Assembly (NCBI RefSeq): GCF_011043625.1
Contig: NZ_JAAKGT010000001.1
Coordinates: 806,001 to 870,000 of the forward strand
DNA length: 64,000 nt
Origin: Caulobacter sp. 602-2
GTDB taxonomy: Bacteria; Pseudomonadota; Alphaproteobacteria; Caulobacterales; Caulobacteraceae
Direction of reading: 5' to 3'
Part shown: one piece after another, positions 42,241 through 52,800 of the stretch
Numbering within the stretch: the first letter of the stretch is position 1
Layout of the letters: each line of letters starts with the position of its first letter
The notes under the pieces: model-generated
Told to the model about the DNA's origin: nothing
Database searches by the model: none
Seen by the model: only the letters and a program-made list of their open reading frames with translations
Translations under genes and position numbers: made by a program

Positions 42241-42954
42241 ATGTCTCTTCCGCACGCCCTCAAAGACACGACGATCGCCTTCGACCTCGACGGCACCCTG
42301 GTCGACACCGCGCCGGACCTCGTGGGCGCGCTGAACACCATCCTCGCCGAGGAGGGCCTGCCCGCCCTGCCCTTCGACGACGTGCGCAAGATGGTCGGGC
42401 GCGGCGCCAAGGCCCTGCTGGAGCGAGGCTTCGCCGCCGCCGGGGCGCCGCTGGACGCCGAACGCGCCCCAAGGCTGGTCGAGCGCTTCATCGCCATCTA
42501 TCTGGGCCGCATCGCCCACGAGAGCGCGCCGTTCGAGGGCGTGGTCGAGACGCTGGAAACCCTGAAGGCTGCCGGCGCGCGCCTCGTCGTCTGCACCAAC
42601 AAGCTGACCCACCTGTCGGTGGCCCTGCTGGACGCCGTGGACCTCACCCGATTCTTCGACGCCGTGGTCGGCGCCGACGACGCCCCCGCTCCCAAGCCGG
42701 ATCCGCGCCACGTGCTGGCGGCCATCGCCGCGGTCGACGGCGACCCGGCTCGCGCCGTCATGGTGGGCGACAGCATCAACGACGTGCTCAGCGCCAAGGC
42801 CGCCAAGGTGCCCGCCCTGCTGGTCTCGTTCGGCTACACCGAGGCTCCGGTGGAGACGTTGGGCGGAGATCTGTTGATAGATCGCTTTTCCGAGGTGCCT
42901 AAGGCCGCAATCTCGCTTTTGGCCTCTTGCGGCGCGGAAAAGAGCGGTCTATAG
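42241..42954 (+). CDS. gph: Phosphoglycolate phosphatase-like HAD hydrolase
   Basis: The 237-residue HAD-superfamily enzyme has motif [21 protein letters not shown] (nucleophile Asp16), motif II VVCTNKL, motif III lysine in PAPKPDPRH and motif [22 protein letters not shown]. The helical cap and DTAPDL context fit Gph, which hydrolyses 2-phosphoglycolate formed during DNA repair. Other small phosphates are possible. It is a monocistronic gene ahead of tRNA-Val. Confidence 0.9.
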   Translation: MSLPHALKDTTIAFDLDGTLVDTAPDLVGALNTILAEEGLPALPFDDVRKMVGRGAKALLERGFAAAGAPLDAERAPRLVERFIAIYLGRIAHESAPFEGVVETLETLKAAGARLVVCTNKLTHLSVALLDAVDLTRFFDAVVGADDAPAPKPDPRHVLAAIAAVDGDPARAVMVGDSINDVLSAKAAKVPALLVSFGYTEAPVETLGGDLLIDRFSEVPKAAISLLASCGAEKSGL

Positions 42955-43005
42955 CCCCCTTCCTCTCGCGGCGGGGACTTCTTCGGAAGGCCTAGCCCAC
43001 ACGGC

Positions 43006-43080
43006 GGATGCGTAGCTCAGCGGGAGAGCACCTCGTTCACACCGAGGGGGTCACAGGTTCAATCCCTGTCGCATCCACCA
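43006..43080 (+). tRNA. tRNA-Val (CAC)
   Basis: The full cloverleaf has acceptor GGATGCG / CGCATCC, D-arm GCTC/GAGC, anticodon stem CCTCG/CGAGG around TTCACAC (anticodon CAC), T-loop TTCAATC and encoded ACCA. It decodes GUG. It lies between gph and the type I secretion operon. Confidence 0.95.
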
Positions 43081-43197
43081 CTTCCTTCCCAAGCATAATC
43101 TGGATCGACGCCACGGGCGCACAGGTCCCGTCAGCGCGCGCGAACGCCTGTCGCGCTCCACGCCTCGAAGCGTCAGCGATGTTCATGGATGACGAGC

Positions 43198-43225
43198 CCG
43201 GTGGAGCGGAGAACCGCTCCACCGG
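43198..43225 (-). terminator. Hairpin at the 3' end of the type I secretion operon
   Basis: CCGGTGGAGCGG (43198-43209) and CCGCTCCACCGG (43214-43225) form a perfect 12-bp stem with a 4-base loop, 36 bases beyond the acyltransferase stop. No T-run follows on either strand, so termination efficiency is uncertain. Confidence 0.6.
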
Positions 43226-43260
43226 TCACGGCCGACTCGATCGCCGGCCGACGGAGTTCC

Positions 43261-43809
43261 TCAGGCTGCGGCGACGGGTCCGCCGAAGGTGACGCGCTTG
43301 CGCTCGCCGGTCTGGGGGTCGGTTCGGTGCAGGTTGACCTGGCGGTTGGCGAACGGGCCGTTCATCAGGTCCAGCAGCATGATCTCGGTCAGCTTGTTCT
43401 CGGCCGTGGCGAACGGCGAGATCATCTCGACCAGCCAGAGCCGATCGCCGGAGGTCCAGTCGGCGGCCTCCAGGGGCTCGCCGGCCTCAAGCTTGGCCTC
43501 GCCGGCCGCCGACAGGTTGGCCCAGATCGCCACGCCCAGGGGCAGGCTCTCCAGGCCCTCGCGGGTGAGGCCGAGCTTGGCGAACTCGGCCGGGTCGGCG
43601 TCGCTCAGCCCCGGGGTGGGACCGAAGCGGAAGATGCGGAACTGCTCGCTGACGACGGCCGGCATGAACGACCACTCCAGCGCCTTGATCTTCAGTTCAC
43701 GGTGCAGCGGCGACTGGCTGAGCAGCCAGACGATCTGACCGAGGGCCTCGGCCACGGTGCGGGGCGCACCGTGGCTCTGATCGGAAGAAATGGAAGCTGA
43801 AATGGTCAT
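43261..43809 (-). CDS. HlyC-type toxin-activating lysine acyltransferase
   Basis: The 182-residue protein aligns by eye to E. coli HlyC. GQIVWLLSQSPLHRELKIKA (residues 25-44) carries the catalytic-type His36. AIWANLSAAGEAKLEAGEPL and ADWTSGDRLWLVEMISPFAT (residues 95-135) match HlyC WANLS and DWTSGDRKWFIDWIAPF. HlyC-family enzymes transfer acyl chains from acyl-ACP to internal lysines of RTX protoxins in the cytosol before export. The catalytic Asp of HlyC (in FIDW) appears as Glu128 here, and the active-site Asn as Ser47. An insert of about 20 residues precedes the WANLS motif. The ATG overlaps the stop of the RTX giant by one base, so the giant is the obvious substrate. Confidence 0.88.
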   Translation of the reverse strand: MTISASISSDQSHGAPRTVAEALGQIVWLLSQSPLHRELKIKALEWSFMPAVVSEQFRIFRFGPTPGLSDADPAEFAKLGLTREGLESLPLGVAIWANLSAAGEAKLEAGEPLEAADWTSGDRLWLVEMISPFATAENKLTEIMLLDLMNGPFANRQVNLHRTDPQTGERKRVTFGGPVAAA

Positions 43810-46800
43810 CAGGACGCTCGAACATCAGGCAGCGCCGTAAGCAGCGCCAGGGATTGGGCGTGGCCGGCGCGCAGGGCGTCCGGACCGAATGCGCCCTCGT
43901 CGACGGTGAAGCCGGCCATGGCCTGCACCATCTTCAGACGGTTCTTCTGGGCCAGCGACAGGCCGCCGTCCAGCGCCGAGGGAGCCTGCGCCCCGATCAG
44001 GGAGTCGTAGTCGGCGGTCGACAGGCCCGCCCCCGACAGATCGCCCGCCTGCAGCAGCGCCGACAGGTCGGCGCTGCTCGGACGGCCCGGCGCCAGGGCG
44101 GCCAGCAGCGCAGGATCGGCCCCCGCGCCGGCGGTCGCCGGCTCGTCGACCTGCGGCTGCGCGACGTTCTCGCCCGATGCCGCCCGCGACTGCTGGGCGG
44201 CGGCCGGGGAAGACGACGAGCGGTCGATCTCGTCGAGCGGCTTTTCCTCCTGGGCCGCCTTCGACGCGGCGGAGGCGTCGACGGCGGTCTCGAGGACCTG
44301 CTCGGCGGAGACCTGCTGGTTGGAGGCCCCCTTAGCGGTGACCGAGGTCTCGGCGCCGTTCCACGCGGCCAGCTCTTCCTCGACGAGCGCTTCACGCCAG
44401 GCGTGAGGCGAAGCCAGGGCGTCGCCGAAGAGCGCGCTGGAAGGAAGAACCGGCGTCAGCAGGGCGTCGGGTTCGGAGGACTCGACGGCGGCCTCCGCGC
44501 CCAGCGGCCTGACGGCCGGCTCGGCGCTGAGGTCGTAGGACAGCATGACGTCGCCCACGGCCAGGTACGAGCCGTCCTCCAGCAGGGCGTTGGCATGCGC
44601 CAGGACGAGGTTGTCCTGGGCGCCCGCCTGGCTGGCGCCGGTCCTGGCGCCCGTCAGGTCGAGCCCGACGATCCCGACCTGGCTCAGCCGCCGCAGTTCG
44701 TCGGCCTGGCTGACGCCGTCCTGGTTGGCGTCGCGCCAGACCAGGAAGTCGCCAAAGCGCGCGTCGGCGGCGTCCAGCACGCCGTTGCCGTCGGTGTCAT
44801 AGGCCGCCAGCCCCTCCAGGTCGCTGGTCGCGCCGGCCAGATCCTGGACGAACGAGATCTCCGACCCCGATCCGATGACGCCGTCGCCGTTGCGGTCGAG
44901 GGCCAGGAACGCATCGTCCTTGCCGACCCAGCCGGTGCGAACCGCCTGGCCATCGCCCAGCACGTCGAAACGAACCGTCGAGGTCGAGCGCGAGACGAGC
45001 TCCACGCCGTCGCCGTCCAGATCGATGACGACGGGCGGCAGCAGGCCGGAGCTGGCCTCCTGGCCTTCAGCCGGCGCCGAAGCGGGCGGCTCGCCGTCAG
45101 CCGGCGGCTCGGTGCTGACCAGCGTCAGCTCGACCTGCGGCGCGACGGCCAGCATCACGTCGCCGGCGGTCCCCCACGTGCCGTCGGCCCGCTGGAAGCT
45201 GGTCGTGCCGTGGATGTAGCTGTCGTCGTCGGACGCAGCGCTGTTGACCGTCTCCAGAGTGAGATTGATGGCCGTGACGCCCGCCTGGGTGAGCGTCATC
45301 AGCTCGCCCTCGTCGCTGACCGCGTCGCCGTCGAGATCGCGCCAGACGAGGAACTCGCCGAAGCGCTCGTCGCCGGCGTCGAGGAAGCCGTTGCCGTTGC
45401 TGTCGTAGGCGCGCAGGCCTTCCAGGTCGGAGATGGCTTCGAGCGCGTCGTTCACGAACGAGATCTCGGTGACGTCGCCGATCCGGCCGTCGCCGTTGCG
45501 GTCGAGGGCCAGGAAGCCGTCGCCCGACGAGATCCAGCCCATGGCGGCGTCGTCGCCCTGGCCGGTCTGGTCGAAGACGACCGTGCTGCTCAGCCTGCCA
45601 GGCAGGTTGACGCCGTCGCCGTCGAGGTCGAGCACCACCGGCGCGATGCGGGTCACCTCACCCCAACCGGCCTGGTAGTTGTAGTAGCCATACTCACCAC
45701 GCTCATCGACGACATATAGGGATATCAGCCCCTCGAAGGTCCAAACATCCGGCTCGTACGGATCGATGCGCTGGTGGAGAAGCTTGATCTTCAAAGGATC
45801 GCTGCTCGTACCGACCGTCCCCGCCGAGAGCGTTTGGCCAAACCACGAAATGCCGTTCATCAGCGTGAAGGTCAGAGAACCGCCACCGCTCGAGGACACC
45901 CCCTGGAAGGTGACGAACTCGTAGTAGGAACCCTTCGTGCGATTACCGACGGTCTGGCTGGTGTGGTAGGTCGTGACCACCGGCGCTTCGTTGGCGTTGG
46001 CGACATTGATCGTCAGCAACGCGCTCCGCGGCTCGCCCGCCCCATCCTGATCGGCCACCGTGACGGTGAGATTGTAGGGACCGGGGTGGGCCTCGTAGTT
46101 GATCGCGCCGTGGACGACCACCTGCCCGGCCTCGTTGATCGCGAAGTTCTCGGCGCCATAGCCCGACAGGGTGACCTTGAGCTTTCCGTTGAGACCAACG
46201 TCAGGGTCGCCGAGAGAAACGGTTCCAACCGGCGTGCCGGGAGCCGAGTTCTCGACAACGGTCATGGTCGCTTCATTGACGAACGGCGCGTCGTTGATGT
46301 CGACCACGTTGACGGTGAACGTCTTTTCGTACTGCAGGCCGCCGGCGTCGGTGGCGCGCACCGTGATCGGCCGGCTCGCACCATCGTTGTAGCTGATCGG
46401 CGCCGACCCGACCCTCAGTTCGCCATTGGCGCCCAGGGTGAAGCGCCCGCCGACATCGCCGACCAATTCGTACTTGACGATGTTGCCTTCGGGATCGGTT
46501 CCGCCGAACGAGGCCAGCAGCGTGCCTTCCGCGGTTCGTTCGGCGACGCTGAGCCCGCCGCCCCCGATGACCCAGATGTCGGTCGGCGCCTCGTTGACGT
46601 TGGCGACGTTGACGGTGACCTGTTCCTGGCGTGTAGCCCCCGAAGGATCGCTTGCCTCGATGGTCAGGGTGTAGGACGTCACCGCCTCGTAGTTCAGAGG
46701 CCCGTTGAGGATCAGGTTCGGTCCACTGAAGGCGAACGGACCGCCGCCGACCACGCGGTAGGTCAGATTGTCGCCATCCGGGTCGCTGTGATCGAAGGGC

Positions 46801-49800
46801 GTCACGACCGCGCCGACGCTCGCATTCTCCGCGATCGTCAGTCCGCCCGTCGGCCAGAAGTCGGTCGGCGTCTCGTTGACGTCCTCGAAGCGATACCAGA
46901 GCCAGCTGGCGTCGTTGGACTGCAGCGAACCGTCCGTCGATCGGACGACGATGGCCACCGCCGCCTCCAGGCGGCCGTCGCCATCGCTGTCGCTGATGAC
47001 GAGTTGATCGTTGGCCTGGCCCTTCAAGGTCTCGAAGTCGACGTTGATCCCGGCCCTCAGGCGCAGCTGATTGCCGCTGACATAGAACCAGTCGAACCGA
47101 TCGAACACCTCGACATAGCCCGGCGTCGTGCCGTCGGGATCCGAAGCCGAAAGCGTCGCCACCAGCGTATCGCTGCTGACCCCCTCCCCGCTCATGCTGG
47201 CGACCTGATGCACCGAAGGCGCGGTCGGAGCCTCGTTGACGTTGGTCACGCCGACCGTGAACACCTCGTCGTAATAGGCGCCGTAGCTGTCGGTGACGCG
47301 GATCGTCAGGTTGTAGGACGCCGCCGCCTCGTAGTTCAGCCCGCCGTTCACTATGAGGTTCGCCCCACTGAACGCGAACGGACTGGCGCCGCTGACGATG
47401 CTGTAGGTCGCGCCGTCCGTCGTGTCGGGATCGGTGCGGGAGAACACGCCCACCACCGTGCCGACGCCGGCGTTCTCGGCCACCGACAGGCTGCCGCCGA
47501 CGGTGATGTCGGTCGGCGCGTCATTGACGTCCTCGAAACGATACCAGATCTGAGCCGCCGCATTCGACTGCAATGCACCGTCCGTCGAGCGCACGCTGAT
47601 CGCCAGCGCCGCCTCGTAACGGCCGTCGCCATCGCTGTCGCTGATCGTGAGCTGGCTGTCGGCCAGACCCTTCAAAGCTTCAAAGTCGACGTTGACGCCA
47701 GCCTTCAGGCGCAGCTGGTTGCCGGAGATGTAGAACCAGTCGAACCGGTCGAAGACGTCGACATAGCCCGGCGTCGTGCCGTCCGGGTCGGTGGCCGAGA
47801 ACGTCGCGATCAGGGTGTCGGTCGAGACGCCCTCATTCTGCATGCTCGCGACCTGACTGACCTCCGGGTTTGTCGGACGTTCGTTGACATTGGTGACGTT
47901 GACCGTGAAGTCCTTGACGTAGGTCATGCCCGAGGCGTCGGAGACCTCGACCCAGATCCTCACCGTAGAACCGGACTCGTAGTTGACGCCGGTGCGGTCG
48001 TTGACCCGCAGCACGCCGTCGCTCGTGCCGATGACGAAGCGGCCATTGCCCCCCACGCCCCAGCCGTCGCCACGGTCGATCAGTCGATAGGTCAGCGCAT
48101 CGCCATCCGGGTCGACGCCGAGAAGCGTCGCCACCGACTGGTTGGCCGCCAGCGGCGCTTCGGCCGTGTGCTCGGCGATGGTGAGCGCGCCGCTGCTGAC
48201 CGAAACGCCCGTGGGCCGCGCGTTGATGGGCACTTCCAGCGTACGCGTGACGCTTGTGGCCGAACCGTTGGACGTCTCCTTGGAGATCGCCGTCACGGTC
48301 AGCGCCGCGGCGCCGACCAGATCGGCCGCCCAGTTGGCCGGACCGACCAGGGCCAGGCCCGCCAGCTGCGCGGGGCTCAGCGACCAGACGCCGCCGCCCA
48401 GGTTGGTTCCCTTGTTGAGGCCCAGGCTGGCCGGGATGTTGGAGATGCGGATCTCCAGCGTCTCGGAACCGTCGAGGTCGGTCAGGCCCGCCTGAATGTC
48501 GAGCGCCAGCGAGCCCGCGTCGAGGGTGTTGCCCAGCGGGCGCGCCTGGCCGATCGAGGGCGCGTCGGCGACGGCGTTGACCATCACCTGGAACACCCGC
48601 TCGCTCTTCACGCCGCCCGGATCCTCGGCGATCAGCTTCACCGCCGCCAGGCCCGACGCATTGGGCTTGGCCACGATGGTGATCGTGCGGTTGCCCTGGT
48701 TGTCGGGCGCGCTGATCGTCGGGGTTCCGATGATGCGCGTGTCTTCGGTGTTGGCGTTGTTGGGGTCGACCGCCTTGGCGGTGAGCGTCACCCCCTGCGG
48801 CGGGGCCAGATCGTCGGTGACGACGATGCTGATGATGACCGAACCGTCCTCGGCGATGCTCTGGTTGGCGATCGTGCTGATCGTCGGCGCACTGTTGCCG
48901 TCCCAGTAGCCGATCCAGCGCGCGTTGAAGATCGCGTCCTGGCGCAGGGCGTCATAGGCCGCCTGCGTCGTCGGCTTGGCGTGGCCGCTCATCAGGTCGA
49001 CCAGGCCTTCGGCGTTGATCTGCTTGGCGTAGTGCTCGCCGCTGATGATGAAGTCGATCTTGTAGTTGGCGCGCTCGCTGGCCGTGGCCACGAGGTACCA
49101 GTCCTTGATCGTCGTCACGACCGTGGTTCCGATCACCGACACGACCAGGTCGTTGCCGCTGCGCTGGAACCACAGACGCTCGCGGTTGATGTCCTTGTAG
49201 CCAAGGACGTCGATGTCGTCGCCGTTGGGGTCGTAGTTGTAGATCGTGTCGGCGCCGGAGTTGATGTCCAGCAGGTAGGTGTCGCTGTCGTCGCCGCCGA
49301 TCAGGGTGTCGTTGCCCGCGCCGCCGTCGAGGACGTCGTTGCCCGCTTCGGCCGACAGGTAGTCGTCGCCGTCGCCGCCATAGAGGCGATCGTCGCCCGT
49401 GCCGCCGTACAGCGTGTCGTTGCCGGCTCCCCCTTCGAGCACGTCGTTGCCGGCGCGCCCCGTAAGGGTGTCATTGCCGCCACCACCGGTCAGCACGTTG
49501 GCGTTGGCGTCGCCGCCGATGTTGTCGTCGAAGCCTGAGCCGATGACGTGCTGGACGTTCAGGAAGTGGTCGCCATAGCCGACGGCGACGTTCGCGTCTG
49601 AGGCCAGGCGGTTGCTGAGATCAAGGCTGAAGCCGGCGGTGAAGGTCGAGTACGAAACCGTGTTGGAGCCGGCGCCGCCATCGAAGGTGTCGATGGTCGC
49701 GCCGCCGTCCTGGTGGACGACGTAGATGTCGTCGCCGCCCTCGCCCCAGGACGCATCCTGACCGGCCCCGTCGATGATGACGTCGTTGCCCTCCCCGGCC

Positions 49801-52800
49801 CGGACGAAGCCGTTGACGGGCTTGCTCCAGATGTCGCCGGTCCAGTCGGTGATACGGTCGTCGCCGTCGCCGGCCTCGAGCACGTCGTCACCGTCGCCGC
49901 CCCAGAGCTGGTCGCGACCGGCTCCGCCGTAGAGCTTGTCGACACCTACGCCGCCGTCCAGCAGGTCGTCGCCGTCTTCGCCGCGCAGGGTGTCGTCGCC
50001 GAGTTCGCCGTAAAGCTTGTCGGCGCCCACCCCACCACGGATGTCGTCGGCGCCGTCGCCGCCGTACAGGTCGTCGTTGCCCGCCAGCCCCTGCAGCACG
50101 TCGGCGCCGCCAAGGCCGTAGATGATGTCGCGACCGGACTGACCGTTCAGCGTCTCACCCGCGACGGTGCCGATCAGCACGTCATCGCGATCGAGAACGT
50201 TGATGGTGACATACTTGCCAAGGCCGTAGCCGCCGGCGGCGCCAGCCTTGTCAAACACCTGAACGAAGACCTGGACCGTAGCGGCCGTCTCATAGTCGAG
50301 AGACGCCATCGCGCCGGCCTTAAGCCACAACTCGTTGCCGTTGCGGATTTCGAAGCGGGAGTCCGTGGTCTTGTAGACCAGATCGCCGAACGTGCTGCCG
50401 TAGGGCATATCGACATCGGTTCCGACAAGAACCCCGACCTTGACCGCTTCCTGGATCTCGGCGCCGACGCGGTCTCGCTCGACGATGCCCGCGAGGCTGA
50501 GGTTCAGCACCACGTCGGTGGGCGGATCGTTGAAGTCCTCGACCCGCAGCGTGACCGTCGTGGGCGCCGACGTCAGGCTTCCGTCGCTGGCGGCGACGGA
50601 GATGTCCAACGTGGCTTCCAGCGCGCCGTCGCCATCACTGTCGGCCACGGCCCAACCGGCCGCGACCAGGGACTCGAACTTGAGGGTCAGTCCCGGCTTC
50701 AGAATGATCATGTTGCCGGAGATGGCGAAGCGGTTGGCCGCCTCGCCCACGCTGGCCATCACAAGGGTCGGCGTCGTTCCGTCCGGATCGCTGAGCGTGA
50801 ACGTCGCGATGGTCGAACCGGCCGCCAGGATACCCGTCGGCGTGAGCTGGTTGAGCGTCGGCGACAACACGGGCGCGTTCGGCGCCTCGTTGACGTTGTC
50901 GATGGTCACCGTGAAGGTCTTGACCATCGACAGCCCGGTCGCGTCGGTGACGCGCACCTTGATGTCGCGCGTCTTCACCGCCTCATAGTCGAGAACGGCC
51001 GAGGTCGAGGTCTTCAGCACGCCGTTCGACGTCATTTCGAAGTACGGCGTGGCCTCATCGAGCGTATAGGTCAGCACGCCGCCGTCGGGATCGGTGGCCG
51101 CGAACTGACCGACTGTCGCCCCCAGAGCGTTTTCGACGACACGCAGCGGGGCAAGCGACTGCAGGCCCACCGGCGCCTCGGCGACGTCGTGCACGTCGAT
51201 GTGCAACGTCAGCACCGAGCTCAGACCGTCGGGATCCGTGGCCAGGATCTTGACGTCGTAGCCCGCGCCGTCGGCGGACTCGTAGTCAAAGCCGCGCGTA
51301 ATCACCAGTTCACCGCTGCTGAACAGCACGAAGCGACCACCCGCGTCGTCGATGAGCGACAGCGTTACTTGCTGGATGTCGGGATCCGCCCCGCTCAGCA
51401 CCGCCGCAGTGACCCCGCCAAATTGATTTTCTGCGATGCCCGACGAATGAACGACGACGTAGGGCGCTTCCTTGACGTTCTCGACCTCGATCGTCCAGGG
51501 AACATCGATGCTTGCACCCTGATTGTCGGTGACCCGAACGACGATCTGGTGCTGCCACTGCGCTTCCCGGTCGAGCACCACGCCCTCGCGGACGCTGAGC
51601 ACGCCGCTCGGCGACAGCTCGAACCGGCCGCCGGCGCTGTCGAGCAGGCTGTAGACCAGCTCCGAGGCGGCATTGTCGGGATCGGCGGCGCTGAACGCCC
51701 CGACCGTTCGATCGGTCAACGCCCCCTCGGCCACCGTCGCCTTGGACAGGAACATCTGCCTGGGCGCGTCGTTGACCGGATTGACGGTCACCGAAACGGT
51801 CTGCTGAACCGTGAAGCCATCGGCGTCGGTCACTGCGATGACGAAAGAATCCTGGCCGTTGGCGTCGGCGTTCGGAACGTAGGTCCAGGAGCCGTTCGTC
51901 GCGAGCGTCACGCTGCCGAACGCCGGACCGGTCGCCAGCGAATAGCCGGTGATGTTGTTGTTGGGGTCGAGGGCTCCGACGCTTCCGGAAATGGTGTTGT
52001 CTTCGTTGATCGTCGCCGTGAAGGGGCTGACGACGGGCGCAGCCTTTCCGCCCAGGTGCCAGTAGGACGCGATCAGGTCCTTCACCGACTGGGGCATGGC
52101 CTCCGGCACGGTGGCGGACGCCGTCTGCATGGCGTTGAAGTACGGCGTGTAGCCGGAGATGTAGAGCGTGCGGTCATCCAGCGCGATCGATTTGACCTTG
52201 GAGCTGGATCGGCCGATTTCGCCGCCCAGCACGGTGATCTGCGTGTCCGTGCCCAGGATGCTGATGATCAGGTCGGAACCCGAGCGGCTGAACCAGACCT
52301 GATCGGCCGTCACCCCCGTCAGCACGATCTGCGCGCTGACGCCGGTGCGACCTTCAACCGTATCCGCGCCCGAGTTGGCGTCGAAGACGTAGACGTTGTC
52401 GCCCGAGCCGCCGTCGAGCACATCGCTGCCCGCGCCGCCGACCAGCGTGTCGTTGCCGGCGCCGCCGGTGAGCGAGTCGTCGCCGTCGCCGCCGACCAGT
52501 TCGTCGTCGCCGTCATCGCCGTACATCTCGTCGTCGCCGGCCCCGCCGGAAAGGCGGTCCTTGCCCGCCCCGCCCCAGAGCTCGTCGACGCCGTCGTCGC
52601 CGGTCAGCTGATCGTCGCCGTCGCCGCCCTTCAGGGTGTCGTCGCCCGCGCCGCCGGCCAGGATGTCGTTGCCCGCCCCGCCTTCCAGCAGGTCGATGCC
52701 GGCCTCGCCCGACAGGGCGTCATCGCCGGCCCCGCCCAGCAGGACGTCGTTGCCCTCGCCGCCGACCAGGACGTCGTCGCCGTCGCGGCCGTCCAGCGTG

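Noticed and set aside
43006-43260. tRNA-Val as an integration site for a genomic island carrying the RTX operon
   Set aside because: No integrase gene and no repeat of the tRNA 3' end was noticed on the far side of the operon. The AT-rich block is internal to the operon rather than starting at the tRNA.
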